Below, one piece after another: positions 36,168 to 47,300 of a stretch of DNA of 64,000 bases (position 1 is its first letter; every line of letters begins with the position of its first letter). The notes beneath the pieces were generated by a model that did no database searches, was not told where the DNA came from, and was given only the letters and a program-made list of their open reading frames with translations. The stretch is from a virus: positions 28,988 through 92,987 of the IMG/VR virus record IMGVR_UViG_3300031521_000034. One strand, given 5' to 3'. Position numbers and translations under genes: made by a program.

Positions 36168-36698
36168 GTGAAAGGATTTTTCTATGCTGTTAGACGGTTT
36201 CTTTATCGCGCAAACTTGCGCTCGATACTGAGACGCGTCAGCTCACATGATATATCGCTCACATCCCAGAGAGATTTCGAAATCCTGATGGATTCTGCTC
36301 TGGAAATCTGTCGTGCGATAGATCCACAATACATAATTGAAAAGGAGGACTTTCTCAAATCTCAATACGAATTTGAAGCAGTCGCATCATCCATAGATTC
36401 TGTGATCAATCATCTGAATGACTTCAGGCACTTGATGAGGAAAGGAGATGCTGTAAATACTGATCGGTATCGCGAGACACAGCATACCGACCTGATAAAG
36501 TTCTTTGTGTCACATAAAGGTGCTTACCTGGATGTTCCAGTTCAGTGGACAGCCCTACAAAAAGCTATTTTTCAATTCATTGAAGAATACCAAAAACTCA
36601 GTGATAAAGCACTTGAGAGCTATTATCACAGACAAGGCTTGCGTTTGGTAGACCATCTTTGCCAGACGTTGACAAGGATTGCCTATTTCCTCGTATAG
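36168..36698 (+). CDS. Hypothetical protein, helical
   Basis: A 176-residue protein; GTG start with an excellent GGAGGT 7 bases upstream. The N-terminus is basic and aromatic (FFYAVRRFLYRANLRSILRR), the rest helical with mixed charge. No motif is recognised and no clear membrane span is present. It opens a plus-strand operon of five small genes. Codons are more AT-rich than in the RNA polymerase region. Confidence 0.55.
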   Translation: MKGFFYAVRRFLYRANLRSILRRVSSHDISLTSQRDFEILMDSALEICRAIDPQYIIEKEDFLKSQYEFEAVASSIDSVINHLNDFRHLMRKGDAVNTDRYRETQHTDLIKFFVSHKGAYLDVPVQWTALQKAIFQFIEEYQKLSDKALESYYHRQGLRLVDHLCQTLTRIAYFLV

Positions 36699-36706
36699 GA
36701 GTAAGC

Positions 36707-37114
36707 ATGAGTATAAATGACGAGATTGATCCAATAGAGAAGATCATCTCAGATGGCGACAATCTAGTCGGGAACTGTTTGGGTATTGGAGGAATACTCA
36801 GTCGGTTATTCCGAATGATGATTGGACGGATTGTTCCGAAAACTAGCATCTGGACTTCTTTGGTTTACCAGTATTTGGTAAACCCCAGTCACGGTATTCC
36901 GGATAACCGTAAGGACAGAGGTTCCAATAAAGGGAATCTCAATAAGGAGTTTGGACGTAGAAAGATGACCTGGAAGGTACTCTGTAAAGGGTTCCGAATT
37001 CTCCAGATCACTGATGTGGAATTTAGCGTCAGGTGGAAGCGTAGGGATTGCCCGGAGTGGGAACATCTGAGTATTCCTGTGATCCTCGAAGACATGCCTG
37101 ATGATGAACAATAA
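36707..37114 (+). CDS. Hypothetical phage protein
   Basis: A 135-residue protein. I start it at ATG 36707, with AGGAG 4 bases upstream; upstream in-frame codons fall inside the previous gene. It has a helical first half with ILSRLFRMMIGRIV, a basic linker and a beta-strand second half including KVLCKGFRILQITDVEFSV and VRWKRRDCPEW. The Trp/Arg-rich end suggests a folded beta domain. Function unknown. Confidence 0.55.
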   Translation: MSINDEIDPIEKIISDGDNLVGNCLGIGGILSRLFRMMIGRIVPKTSIWTSLVYQYLVNPSHGIPDNRKDRGSNKGNLNKEFGRRKMTWKVLCKGFRILQITDVEFSVRWKRRDCPEWEHLSIPVILEDMPDDEQ

Positions 37115-37123
37115 GAGAAAATT

Positions 37124-37693
37124 ATGTCCGGAAAACAACTTGCAAAACCAAGAAATCCATCAGCACCTGTCGAAGAGATCTCGCTCGTCGAAGACATGGC
37201 AAACTTCAGTTTGAGCGAAGTTGAAAATGACGGAGTGACCCACATCAACATCGATGATGCTTCCCGTACGGAACTCGGACAGTTGCTTGGCACTCTGGCT
37301 GAAACTCCTTTCACACACCCTATCTACGGACCTTTCCGGACGCTTGAAGGATTCTGGCGTTGGGTATGTGCGGAGAATCGCCAACAGCATGACCAACTTC
37401 GCAGCATCTCCGGTCTGTCAGCTCACCAGTATGGTAAGCAAAAGACCAAGCAAGTCAAGATTGCAAACTTCCGTCGTGAAATCATTCTGGCCAGCTACTA
37501 CAAAATCACCCAAAACCCCAATCTCGAATACCTGCTGGTATCGTCGTCTCTGCCTTTCAAGTCGTACTACCTGCATGGCCCCAACAGGATTCTGGTTCAC
37601 AGCACTCACTGCAATTGGTTGATCGAAGGCCTGACTCACATCCGCGAATACCTGCAAGGTGATCGCAAGAAAGAGTTTGATCCGAAGAAGTAA
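37124..37693 (+). CDS. NADAR-like protein, paralogue 2
   Basis: A 189-residue protein clearly related to the one at 33200: GVTHINID (37-44) against GVSHINIY; TELGQLLGTLAETPFTHPIYG (here kept as 49-69) against TELGRALSHFS with HPHYG; FRTLEGFWRWV (71-81) against FASLEAFWYYV; and ITQNPNLEYLLVSSSLPFKS against IEQNPRLLKLTIKSHLPFEH. It carries about 35 extra N-terminal residues. The same pattern-based NADAR assignment applies; the A-K-R element is replaced by AHQYGKQ, so the active-site region has drifted. It lies 9 bases after the previous gene and before a strong hairpin. Confidence 0.45.
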   Translation: MSGKQLAKPRNPSAPVEEISLVEDMANFSLSEVENDGVTHINIDDASRTELGQLLGTLAETPFTHPIYGPFRTLEGFWRWVCAENRQQHDQLRSISGLSAHQYGKQKTKQVKIANFRREIILASYYKITQNPNLEYLLVSSSLPFKSYYLHGPNRILVHSTHCNWLIEGLTHIREYLQGDRKKEFDPKK

Positions 37694-37702
37694 GTACCCA
37701 TT

Positions 37703-37740
37703 CCATACCACCTAGAGACATGTGTCTCTAGGTGGTATGG
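37703..37740 (+). terminator. Hairpin with T-rich tail
   Basis: A perfect 18 bp stem (37703-37720 with 37723-37740) followed by the T-rich run 37749-37762. This is the most complete intrinsic terminator in the window. Confidence 0.85.
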
Positions 37741-37813
37741 GTATGAGCTTATTTCTTTTTTTGCCCTTTGGGTCAATCATTTGACTAAATCATTGATCCC
37801 AGAGAGGTTCATA

Positions 37814-38902
37814 ATGGCAATCCCTCGCCTTGCAACTACCGTATTCTCAACAGGTGCAGATGACAGCACTGCCACTGTTGACGTTTATAACGCCAGCGGT
37901 AATAATGCTGTTGTTTCATCCGTTGAGTCAGTTACCACCAAGCCATCCGCGGATGTCTTGGACACCATTAAGAGCAGCAACACCAAGATCACTGGTTCCA
38001 ATCTGACTGATGTAATTGCACTGGCTAAGACGGCAGCGTCAACAAAATCAGTCTCTCAAGTATTGCAAAGGCTGGCAAGCAATTCCACCACTTCGAACTT
38101 GCTCACTGGTCTTACCAAGTCAGCGAGCACATCTGTAGCATCAGCGTGTGCTGCACTGGGCATGTCAGACAAGCTCAGCACTAACATCGGTGGTGTGGTA
38201 TCCAATATCAATGTAGGTAATCTGACGAGTGTAACGTCATTGCAGTCAATGGCGAAAAATATCACTGGCGTCAATACATTGAAGATCACGGACACCAGCG
38301 CAGCAATTACGGCAGGGGCAGCTTTGCTCAACACTGCTAGCAAGCTCGGTGTTCAGGGTTTGTCTGGAACAGTGCTCAATGCATCCAGTGAGAAGGGCGT
38401 CATCGACTCTATCACGAAGATGGCTGCTAACTCAGCTGCTAAGTACGCTAACAGCATTGATCTCAAGTCCATGGTGGGTTTGAGTACCAAGGGTGCTGCT
38501 GAGTGTGCCAGTCCTTCACTAGTGAGTACGTACGCCACCAGTTTCCAGACCACGGATGCTGCCTCTATCTCTGATAAGGTGTCGTCCTATACGAGTTCAT
38601 TCTCCACGTTCACAGCGGTCGATCCTACGTGGAATGTGGCAACACGTAACCCTCTGAGTACTACTCCTGAAGTGTGCACGGATATTTCATCTCTGCTCAC
38701 GAGTAGCTCGGACCCCACATCTGGTTTTAAGTCTGTGATAGCGGCAGGTGCAACAGGATCGAAAGATGATAAGTCTGTCGATTACTTGCTTGCAACGCAA
38801 TTGACAACCGATGATGTAACATCGAGTATTTCGGATGCATCCAGTAAAAATGGTCTTAATCTGTCGAGCAGTGTGTCGAGTCAGATCACGACCTTCTTTT
38901 AA
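37814..38902 (+). CDS. Ser/Thr/Ala-rich protein, probably virion
   Basis: A 362-residue protein; ATG at 37814 with AGAGAGG upstream. It is very low in charge and rich in Ser, Thr, Ala and Val throughout (SNTKITGSNLTDVIALAK, MAANSAAKYANSIDLKSM), with no long hydrophobic span. Many short repeats of the type S-x-V-x-S occur. Such composition is usual for virion or tail-surface proteins rather than enzymes. It is preceded by a terminator, so it should have its own promoter in 37741-37813. Confidence 0.5.
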   Translation: MAIPRLATTVFSTGADDSTATVDVYNASGNNAVVSSVESVTTKPSADVLDTIKSSNTKITGSNLTDVIALAKTAASTKSVSQVLQRLASNSTTSNLLTGLTKSASTSVASACAALGMSDKLSTNIGGVVSNINVGNLTSVTSLQSMAKNITGVNTLKITDTSAAITAGAALLNTASKLGVQGLSGTVLNASSEKGVIDSITKMAANSAAKYANSIDLKSMVGLSTKGAAECASPSLVSTYATSFQTTDAASISDKVSSYTSSFSTFTAVDPTWNVATRNPLSTTPEVCTDISSLLTSSSDPTSGFKSVIAAGATGSKDDKSVDYLLATQLTTDDVTSSISDASSKNGLNLSSSVSSQITTFF

Positions 38903-38912
38903 GGAAGGAATG

Positions 38913-39317
38913 ATGTCAGCCAGGGCTTTGTTTGAACACTATTTTGATGCTTGCACGGATGTCTATACGGGCCGTATTTATCACCCTGACCAGCTCGATG
39001 GATTGATGAGCGATGAACATCCTGAGATTGCAGCCAGTCGTGTTTGTAAGTACGAGTACTATGCCGAGAGTCGGTTTGGCACCTGTTCTTACAAGATCCT
39101 GATCATCGGAACGGTCTTGGGACCCGTCTACATTGTCAAGGCTCCTGATGAGTTTGGTGGGCAGTTAACCTACAAGTGCTCAAAAGAGCTGGACATGATC
39201 ATGTCTTTTCCTGACATGACTGTGACGCATGAAGTTATGAATCGCTTCTTCTCCCCATATGGCAACATCAATGACTGGCTGGTTTCTGTTTATCAATCAC
39301 TTGACAAAGTGATGTGA
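38913..39317 (+). CDS. Hypothetical protein
   Basis: A 134-residue protein. Two adjacent in-frame ATGs (38910 and 38913) follow AAGGAAGGA; I use the second for better spacing. The sequence is alpha/beta with ILIIGTVLGPVYIVKAP in the middle and several Tyr and Cys residues. No motif is recognised. It ends a short plus-strand unit 9 bases before a bidirectional hairpin. Confidence 0.55.
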   Translation: MSARALFEHYFDACTDVYTGRIYHPDQLDGLMSDEHPEIAASRVCKYEYYAESRFGTCSYKILIIGTVLGPVYIVKAPDEFGGQLTYKCSKELDMIMSFPDMTVTHEVMNRFFSPYGNINDWLVSVYQSLDKVM

Positions 39318-39325
39318 TTGCTGCT

Positions 39326-39364
39326 CTCTCTATCCTACTCCCGTGAAAGGAGTAGGATAGAGAG
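39326..39364. terminator. Bidirectional hairpin between convergent genes
   Basis: A perfect 16 bp stem (39326-39341 with 39349-39364) around a 7-base loop, between the stops of converging genes. Confidence 0.8.
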
Positions 39365-39371
39365 TATGCAG

Positions 39372-41282
39372 TTATCTGCCTGTGCCGCGATACCAAGCGG
39401 ACATCAACTTCGAAGGAGGAATGAAAGAGTTGTCACCCATCCAGTTAGCAAAGTGAGACACGCTAAAGAATGTGTTCCATTGAGCCATCTGGCGAGTCAG
39501 GTTGAGTTTCAATTTACGCAGAGCATAGATCTGATCTGCTAGACCCATGCCTGCCAGAACAGCCATATAGTCCGTGAAGGTATTGTCGTCACTAAAAGTG
39601 GTATCAACCAGGTTCATGGTAAAGCCTTCAGTGATAGGCATCGCAATCACGCTGGAAAGATCGGCAATAGTAAAGCTGACATCCACAGCCATTGCTTTCC
39701 ATTCTGAGCTGAATGGTAGGTTAGCCGTACCGCGAGTGAATGACAGACTATCAATCATTCCCAGTCGTGTCTGGCAGTGTCCCTTGTCGTAGAGTTCAAG
39801 CAGGAATGGACTCGTGTACGACTGAGGACCAGTTGACATCGGCAATGCCGCAGCCAAGAGCATAGCCATCGGCAAGTCGATATAGATCAGCTGACACAGT
39901 GGATTGTTGTACGGACAGATAAGCTTGAAGGAATAACTCGTTCTGTTGAATGATGCAGACGACTGATCCCAGTGTTCGGGAATATCAGCAAAAGCACCAC
40001 CGCCCAGTACCACCAATCCTTGCAAGCCGACACTATCAGCCAGTTCAGCTGTGAAGTCTTTGATCCCGCCAATTGCAGAAGTAATAGCTGATGCAATATT
40101 GCCGCCAGCCAGTGAGAAATTTGTGCTTCTGGATGATGCAGACATACCGTTGATTGACTGAGCAATCTCGGATGGTGTGTGGGTATTGCTGAAACTCTCA
40201 CTGGCAGGACCTGACGCATCGACTCGGAACGTTGCAAAAGCCGAACCGTCATCGAGTTCGGCAGTATAGAAGCTAGCCAGTCTTTCCCAAACTGACTCAT
40301 CTCCTTGTTTGGGAACTTGCTCATCCGAGGTAGTCTTGCTGGCAGTACCATCCGGAGAAGTAGGCATTTCACCCGGACCACTTGACCACCATGCGCTCAC
40401 ATAGTCAGGCAGGTTTTTGTGTGGACCAGCACCATCCAATCCTTGCTTGCTAACAGAATCCACCAGCTTATCGAGCGTGATAGTGTCGGAAGACTCAGCT
40501 GCTGCCTGCATGGCCTTTTGCTGACGCCTAGCGAGTCTCTGAGCCCTGTTTGCAATGGCATAGACGTCGATACCGCCAGACTCCAAGAAAACATCGCCCT
40601 TGAGCATTTTCTTGTAGAGTTTGTATTGGTCGGGTGAGAAGTTCAAGTCGGAGCGCCCCATTGCCTGTTGAACTGTATTGTCACCAAACACACGAGGCAA
40701 GATACCTCGGTTCACCGCCATGATGTTAACCATGGTGGTCACGGCGTTCCAGTACAGTGGCATGGTGGGTTTCAAGTAGTAGTACTTACTACTCGGTTTA
40801 CCAGCCAGAAACCGAATGATGTAGAACGTGGTCATGATGATGGTCAGAGGCAGAGTAATCAGGTTAACCACATAACCCGCTACTTTACCCAATAGACCCA
40901 TGACGCTGAAACCACGACCTGTACGAGCCAGCCTACCTGCACTGGCTTTATAGAATCCAGTAAAGAAGGTCGTCAGTGAATTGAACTGAGGAACACCATA
41001 GCGCATGTTGACCAGCTGCTGATTGTCATCAATCGCTTCACTGTAGCATCTTCCCATGCCAGTTGAAGAAGTATAGCGACCCTTAACAGGGATGTCAGCC
41101 GTTCTTGTGAACTGGGGGAGGGGGTTGATTGCAAAGTTACCACCAGGGGTGGTATCGGTAAATTTGAAGAGGACAGTAGAGAAGGTGCGACGTGCTTTTG
41201 TGGTAGCATTGTCGTAAGCATTCTTATTCAGGAAAAATGCTTTCTGAATCCACTCTCTGTCGGCAAGTAGAGGACCGGCCAT
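39372..41282 (-). CDS. Tail or baseplate protein
   Basis: A 636-residue protein with AAGGGA before the ATG. A hydrophobic segment (about residues 133-162, VAGYVVNLITLPLTIIMTTF) is flanked by basic residues. The C-terminal half holds a beta domain with LGMIDSLSFTRG, LPFSSEWKAMAVDVSFTIAD, a layout like tail-tube-initiation or baseplate-hub proteins of contractile tails, which carry a similar strand pattern. It lies directly downstream of the tape-measure gene on the same strand, which supports the call. The membrane-like segment is odd for such a protein and may help the tail enter or anchor at the inner membrane. Confidence 0.5.
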   Translation of the reverse strand: MAGPLLADREWIQKAFFLNKNAYDNATTKARRTFSTVLFKFTDTTPGGNFAINPLPQFTRTADIPVKGRYTSSTGMGRCYSEAIDDNQQLVNMRYGVPQFNSLTTFFTGFYKASAGRLARTGRGFSVMGLLGKVAGYVVNLITLPLTIIMTTFYIIRFLAGKPSSKYYYLKPTMPLYWNAVTTMVNIMAVNRGILPRVFGDNTVQQAMGRSDLNFSPDQYKLYKKMLKGDVFLESGGIDVYAIANRAQRLARRQQKAMQAAAESSDTITLDKLVDSVSKQGLDGAGPHKNLPDYVSAWWSSGPGEMPTSPDGTASKTTSDEQVPKQGDESVWERLASFYTAELDDGSAFATFRVDASGPASESFSNTHTPSEIAQSINGMSASSRSTNFSLAGGNIASAITSAIGGIKDFTAELADSVGLQGLVVLGGGAFADIPEHWDQSSASFNRTSYSFKLICPYNNPLCQLIYIDLPMAMLLAAALPMSTGPQSYTSPFLLELYDKGHCQTRLGMIDSLSFTRGTANLPFSSEWKAMAVDVSFTIADLSSVIAMPITEGFTMNLVDTTFSDDNTFTDYMAVLAGMGLADQIYALRKLKLNLTRQMAQWNTFFSVSHFANWMGDNSFIPPSKLMSAWYRGTGR

Positions 41283-41341
41283 TTCGATAGTCCCTTGTTA
41301 GTTAAAGTCTTTAGATGTGTGGAGAATCATAGAAAACTGCT

Positions 41342-41376
41342 CCATACTCCCTCAGATATTATCCGAAGGAGTATGG
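41342..41376 (-). terminator. Hairpin downstream of tape-measure gene
   Basis: A 9 bp stem (41342-41350 with 41368-41376) around a 17-base loop, 11 bases past the tape-measure stop on the minus strand. Confidence 0.65.
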
Positions 41377-41387
41377 TTTACAGTAGG

Positions 41388-44300
41388 TTATGCCGTCTTC
41401 TTCATTGAAACGGGTATTGCTCTACGAGAACGATTCGTCGACGCCTGTGGATTGTCTCCACTGATGTCAGCCGAAGTAGTCGGTGTAGATGTGTCAGATG
41501 ATGCAACACTACCCTGTGAGGAGTTAGGCATTGAATCAACAGATGCCACCCTAATACCATTCTTCGAGAGTGCATCCCGGATGTCTTTGAGGATATCCGT
41601 TTGCGCTTGAAGAACCTTGACAACATCGCTGTTGCTACCATTGTCAAGCCCGCTATTGGTGTAGGATGATGTGCGAGCAGCAGTTTGCATTGCCACCGCA
41701 TTACTCGACATCGCAGATGCCACAGACGACGTGCTATCGACAGACTTGCGTTTGCCAATAACAGTAATCTTGGCCACTTCACCACTACTGCCACCATTAC
41801 CGGTAACAGCAGCCGTTACCGATGTTTTGGCAGCGACAGGTGCTACGGCGGGAGTGACGGGTTTTGTAGGAGCAGGAACTCCAGGAGCCGTACTTGCTAC
41901 TCCCTTTGCCGCTGTAACTGCGTCCTTAGGCTTTGCACCGGCTGCCACAGGCATTGTGGCAGGAGCCGCCATCTTTCCACCAATACCAAACTGCTTCGTG
42001 CGGTTAGCCATCAGCTGAGTGATATTGTTGTACATCCCCTTAATGGTAATCGGTTGCTTACCCGGATAGAAGATATTCGGGTTAGCACTTGCTTCCTTCG
42101 GGAACAGATTTGCGGCTATGGTATCGGGATCGGCCTTGAGTAGCTTGGTAGCACCGCCTGTACCCATGAAGTGAGCCAGATAAAGGTCCGTTTGTGTCGG
42201 AGCTCTACCCACGGCTTTGCTGATGATCTGAGCATTGTTCTTCAGATACTCAGCACCCATGAGCGCATTAGCACGAGGATCGAATTGATTAGTCCCAGGT
42301 GCGATACCGTACTTAGGACCATACTTTTTGATCATCATGTTCCAGGTGCTGTCGATGAACTGGAACAGACCTGATGCGGAACCACCCTTTGCATGAGCAC
42401 TCGGATTAAAGCCAGACTCAATAGCTGCAAATGTAGCCAGCAGGTTAGGATCAACCCCGACCATCTTCGCAACTTCATCGAGCATGGGCTTCATTGCCGC
42501 ATACCCAGCAGCACCCTTAGGACTAGCGATGCCGTCAACCTTACCACCAGTGCCCGTCATCCCGACGTTAGCTGTGGCAGCACCTTCACCCACCTGAGAA
42601 CGATCTCCAAAACCAAAGACGTTCTTGACATCATGCCAGAGTTGCCCAGCTGTATGCTCGATAGCTCCCATGAAACCACGACTTGGCGTGTTGTTTGCCA
42701 TAGCTGCAGCATCAGCGGCACCTTGAGCCACAGTCCAAGGACCCTTCACCAGTGAACCATTCTTCTGTGCCTGACGGATGTTCTCGTCAGTACGGCGATC
42801 GACCATGGTGGTCTTCTCGCTTGCAGTGGTTGGCTTGACAGTACTTCTCATCATGATCAGAGTACGCTGCACACTTTGAGACGATGTGTTGAGCGTGTAA
42901 TCCGGCCATGGTGAAGTCGTGATTGTCCAAACACTGACTCCATTGCTATCCTTCGCAGTTTGCAAAGCAGTTGCAACATTCAGTGCTTGCTCATCTGTCA
43001 GAGCCCGCATCGTTTTCACTGGTGTGTTCTTACCAGTGATCACTTTGATACCACTTGCAAGAGTGGTGAATACCGGGATAAACCGGTGAGTCAACCACGT
43101 CATGAAGTTAGTGCCCTCTTCTGTGTTAAGCGAAGGAACACCAAAAGCCCCACCACACTTAGCCACAAGAGCCGGAACATCACCAGACCAGTTAGCAGTC
43201 TTGTCGCTCGTAAAAGTCAGTCCGTCTTCTGCTGCCTCTTCGAGCTTCATGATTGCCCTGACCTTAGCAAGATCCAGGTTTACGAGGCCGTAGGTCTTCA
43301 TACGCACAGAATCGAGCGATGTCAGGCTGACCTTACCATTTTCAAACCCAACACCTGCTCCACTGATACCAACCTTACCAGCGCTCTTAGCAACATCTTT
43401 AAGACTGTTACCAGGTACGTCAGTGAGATTGTTAACACCGTTGACTAAGTTCTGACCGTCGGTCTTGCCGCCGCCCTGCGCAGCATTCACAGCCGCTCCT
43501 GCGGCAACAGCAGCCACAACAGCAGGCTTACCATTCTTACCAGTATCCCCGATGCTCTTCGTAGCAATAGCGATGGCGTTATCCACTTCTGCTGCATTGG
43601 AGCTCAGATTCTCTCCATCAGCAAAGGGAGACTTAGTCCAACCGAATATGCCAGGAATAGACTTCACTGCATTGAGGTACTTGGTCTTCTGGTCAGGATC
43701 GAGGTCGTCGTCGAGTGTGTCGAGATTGGCTTTGGGATTGACTGCGTAGAGGGATTCCATATGCTGAGCAAAGACAGGTTTGAACCTGACAGCAAACCAC
43801 TCATGGAACCTTTGCACATCAGCAGGCTTTGTCGGGTCAATGCTAAATGCCTTCAAGATATCCTTGGCTGGGATATCCTTGGTGGAATAGGAAAGCCTCC
43901 CATTAACCATCTTTGCATTGTCTCGAACGATCTTTTCAAGAGTCAGGAGCTTCTTGACCTTGTCTTCTTCAGTAGGCAGAACACCGTACTGAGCCATGCG
44001 CACCATACCGATCTTACCAGGCAGACGCTGACCAAAGAAGAAGTTAGACAAGGAAGCTTTCTCACCGAAGAAGTCCGATGCTTTGAACTTCATGGTATCC
44101 CAATTCTTGTAGAGACCGTAGGCACCACCTGCTGCCCCGCCCACCAAACCACCGATCATGGTACTGAGAATAGGTACAGGAATAAACGATGCAACTACAG
44201 CACCTGTACTAGCACCTGTAGCAATATCACCAGCAATATCCAATCCTGCCCCTGTGCGGTTCTCATGCCCGACCTTATCCCCTGCATAGTCGAGACCCAG

Positions 44301-47300
44301 GCCGGCAATAGCGCCAGGGGTGACAGCCTTGAGCGTTTTGCCAAACCTCAAAGCCTTAGACCCAACAGCAGCAGCTTCTCCGGCTTCAGCGGCACCAGCA
44401 CCAGCAGCGGCTGCGCCACCTTTACCGAACCAACCAGCCATCTTGCCCCAGCCACTCTTGGTCATGTCTTTGGCACCTTCCCAAAGACCTTTGCCTGGCA
44501 TCTTACCCTTAACTGCTTCAGCTGCTTTACCACCCCAGCCCTTGACTGCTTCGAGCCCAGTACCGATCTTGCCCTTACCCGCAGCAAGAAGTCCTGCACC
44601 CTTACCACCAACTGCACGAAGACCCTTCATGGCAGATGGTGAAAAGCCTTCAAGAACTTGACCACCCAGAGCAGCACCCTTGCCAATCAAACCACGACCA
44701 GCACCGAGCCACCTACCCAGACGAGTCTTTCCAGCAATAGCCGCACCTGCTTCAGCAGCTTTGCCTGCTCCGCCCATACCCTTGATCATTTTGTAATCAG
44801 AGTAGGCATTCAGAGCATCCAGACTCCTATCCAGCCAACTGCTACCGCCCTTGCCTTCTTCTTCGCCATCCTTACCCTTACCACCCTTCTTACCAAAGAG
44901 ACCACCCAGAGCACCCAGGATTCCAGCACCACCAGCCTTTAGTAGCTTAGCCAGCGGATTACCAGAGACACCCTCCTTGATCTTCTCAAGAGCGGACTTC
45001 TTTTCTTCAGAACGAGCTGCGTCCTCTTTCTCACGCTCTTCCCAAGATCCCTTACGAATACGCTTGGGCTTAGGCAGACGCTCTCTCAAGAGATCAAGAA
45101 TAGCTTCTAGGGTAGTGCGGATCTTCTTACCGCCTGCAATCTCAAGACCGTCAGCGCCAAAGATACCTTTCTTGATACCACCGAAAAGACCCTTGGTCAT
45201 CTCCCAGCCTCTACCAACTAGGCCAGTCGTGATATCCCAGGCTTTCTTGACTTTGCCAACAACAAAATCCTTGGCTTTCATCAGACGGGACTTGAAAGGT
45301 TTTCCGTCAACATCGTGGATGCCTTGGGCAATGTCGGCTTCTGTCAGAACAATTTCATTCTGAGCATTACGAACTGCTCCATCGATGTCGTGTCCTCGGC
45401 GAATGACTTTACCTGTGTTGACTGAGAAGTAGCCTTTACCACGCATGACGATAGCAGTCAAGCGAGGCAGCTTCTCCCCCTTCACATAGACATCCTCACC
45501 ACGACTGAGTTTATCCTGAAGGAAGGCATGTCCCATCTTGCCGTACTTCCACATGGCAGAGTACAAGGATCTGGTTCCATTGAGACCCATGTCCAGAGCA
45601 CCCTTAGCAAGACTGGCGATGCTTTGGATAGCTCGAGTGATGCGCATCTTGGCTTTAGGTACATAAGCTTTCTTGAAGTCCTCAAGAGTCATCACGATGT
45701 TGCCGGCTTTATCTTTGATATCGCCTTTGATGTCCTCGAGCTTCGTGATCACTTCACCAGTTTTGGCATCGAGGTACTCACCGGCTTCCAACTTCCAGGC
45801 AAGAAGACGAGGTTTGAGATCGCCCTTAACCCAAATGTCGGCAGCCTCATACTTGCTGGTGAGATAGTTCTTTGCCCAACCAAGACCACCCAATACCTTA
45901 CCTGCTCCCCAACCTGTACCTTTAAACACACCGCGGGTGAGTTTCATCCCGAGTTTCAAAGATCCAGTGACGAGCTTACGCGCACCAGAGAATGCTCCCT
46001 TAATACCACTGGAGAGCAACCCGCCAATGCTGCGCTGGAAGAAGCCGAGTTTCTCAGCTTGCTTCGGATCTCCATTACCGCCCGTGAAGGAGAGCTCCGG
46101 CAGGATAGAACCGATAGACACTACTGCTTCGAGTATCTTGTCAGTTGTCTCAGATGTGTTCGCTTCCTTGATCGCTTCAATCATGCGCTCTTGGTTGTTA
46201 ATGACATCCTTATTCCAGCCCTTCGGTGTGCTGATATCCTCACCGTCCGGATCTCCAAACATACCGCGCTTACCACGACGACGCCTGTTGATGTTCTTGG
46301 CATTGGTCTGGGTAGTGTGATCAGTATGGATTTGGTTCATCAAAGACTGTTGGGTAGTGGTAGGCTTGACAGGACCATTGGGCTTTTGACCCAGGTTAGG
46401 CATCTTGCCACCCATGTACTCTTCCATGAGTTTGTTGTTCACATACCCTTGGTCATCGATGATCCCTAGTTCTTGCAGCTGCTGATAGTTACCAGCATTC
46501 ACATAGTCCTGCATCCTGCCATTGATCCCACTGAATGCAGACCCCAGCTCGTTGTACTTGCTCGCGAACTGTCTACGAAGAGTAGCGGACTCAACTGTGC
46601 CCGCCATCTTGCCTTCATCATCGATCTTGAAAGCATCTTTGAACAGACGTGAGAACTTCTTGGCGTGCTTTGCAGCATCACCAGTATAGTGACTAGTCCT
46701 GGCCAACTGGGTAGGATCGGCTGTGACTCCATTGATGTTGTTCGTGATCAGATGCTTACTCAAAGCAGCACGCTCATGTCTCTTGAGCTTCTTCTTTGGG
46801 TCGATCATGTCGATCAGTGCATCAGAATCACGATCAGTGCGCTCACGGTCATCCTTACGGATTAGGTCACCGAATACCTTAGCCTTGAATGTCGTGTGTT
46901 CAGAGAACTTATTAGCGCTGTGGTCATATACCAGAGCTTCAGTGGAAGCATCCCCTGTACGAATGATCTTCAGCTCTTGATGGATACGAGAGAGAAAACC
47001 AGGGATGATCTCGGTGATGGACTTGTTGGCACCATTGTTGAAGGCTACCGGTTCTCTCAGTCCTCGCATGTTGTCAGATGTCACCGACATGCTGTTTCTG
47101 AGAGAAGGAACCAGATCCTTGATGCCTCGAACAAAGCCTCCGATGATCGGGATGTTGTCCCATTTATCAGAGTTAGCAAAGTCTTTAAGAAGTTGCTCTT
47201 TATTCTCCATTCCATAACCGAGATTCTGGGCACCCTTACGAACAGCAGTATCGAGTTTCTTATTCTTCCCGATTGCCTTGGATGCCTTATCTCCCAGCCA

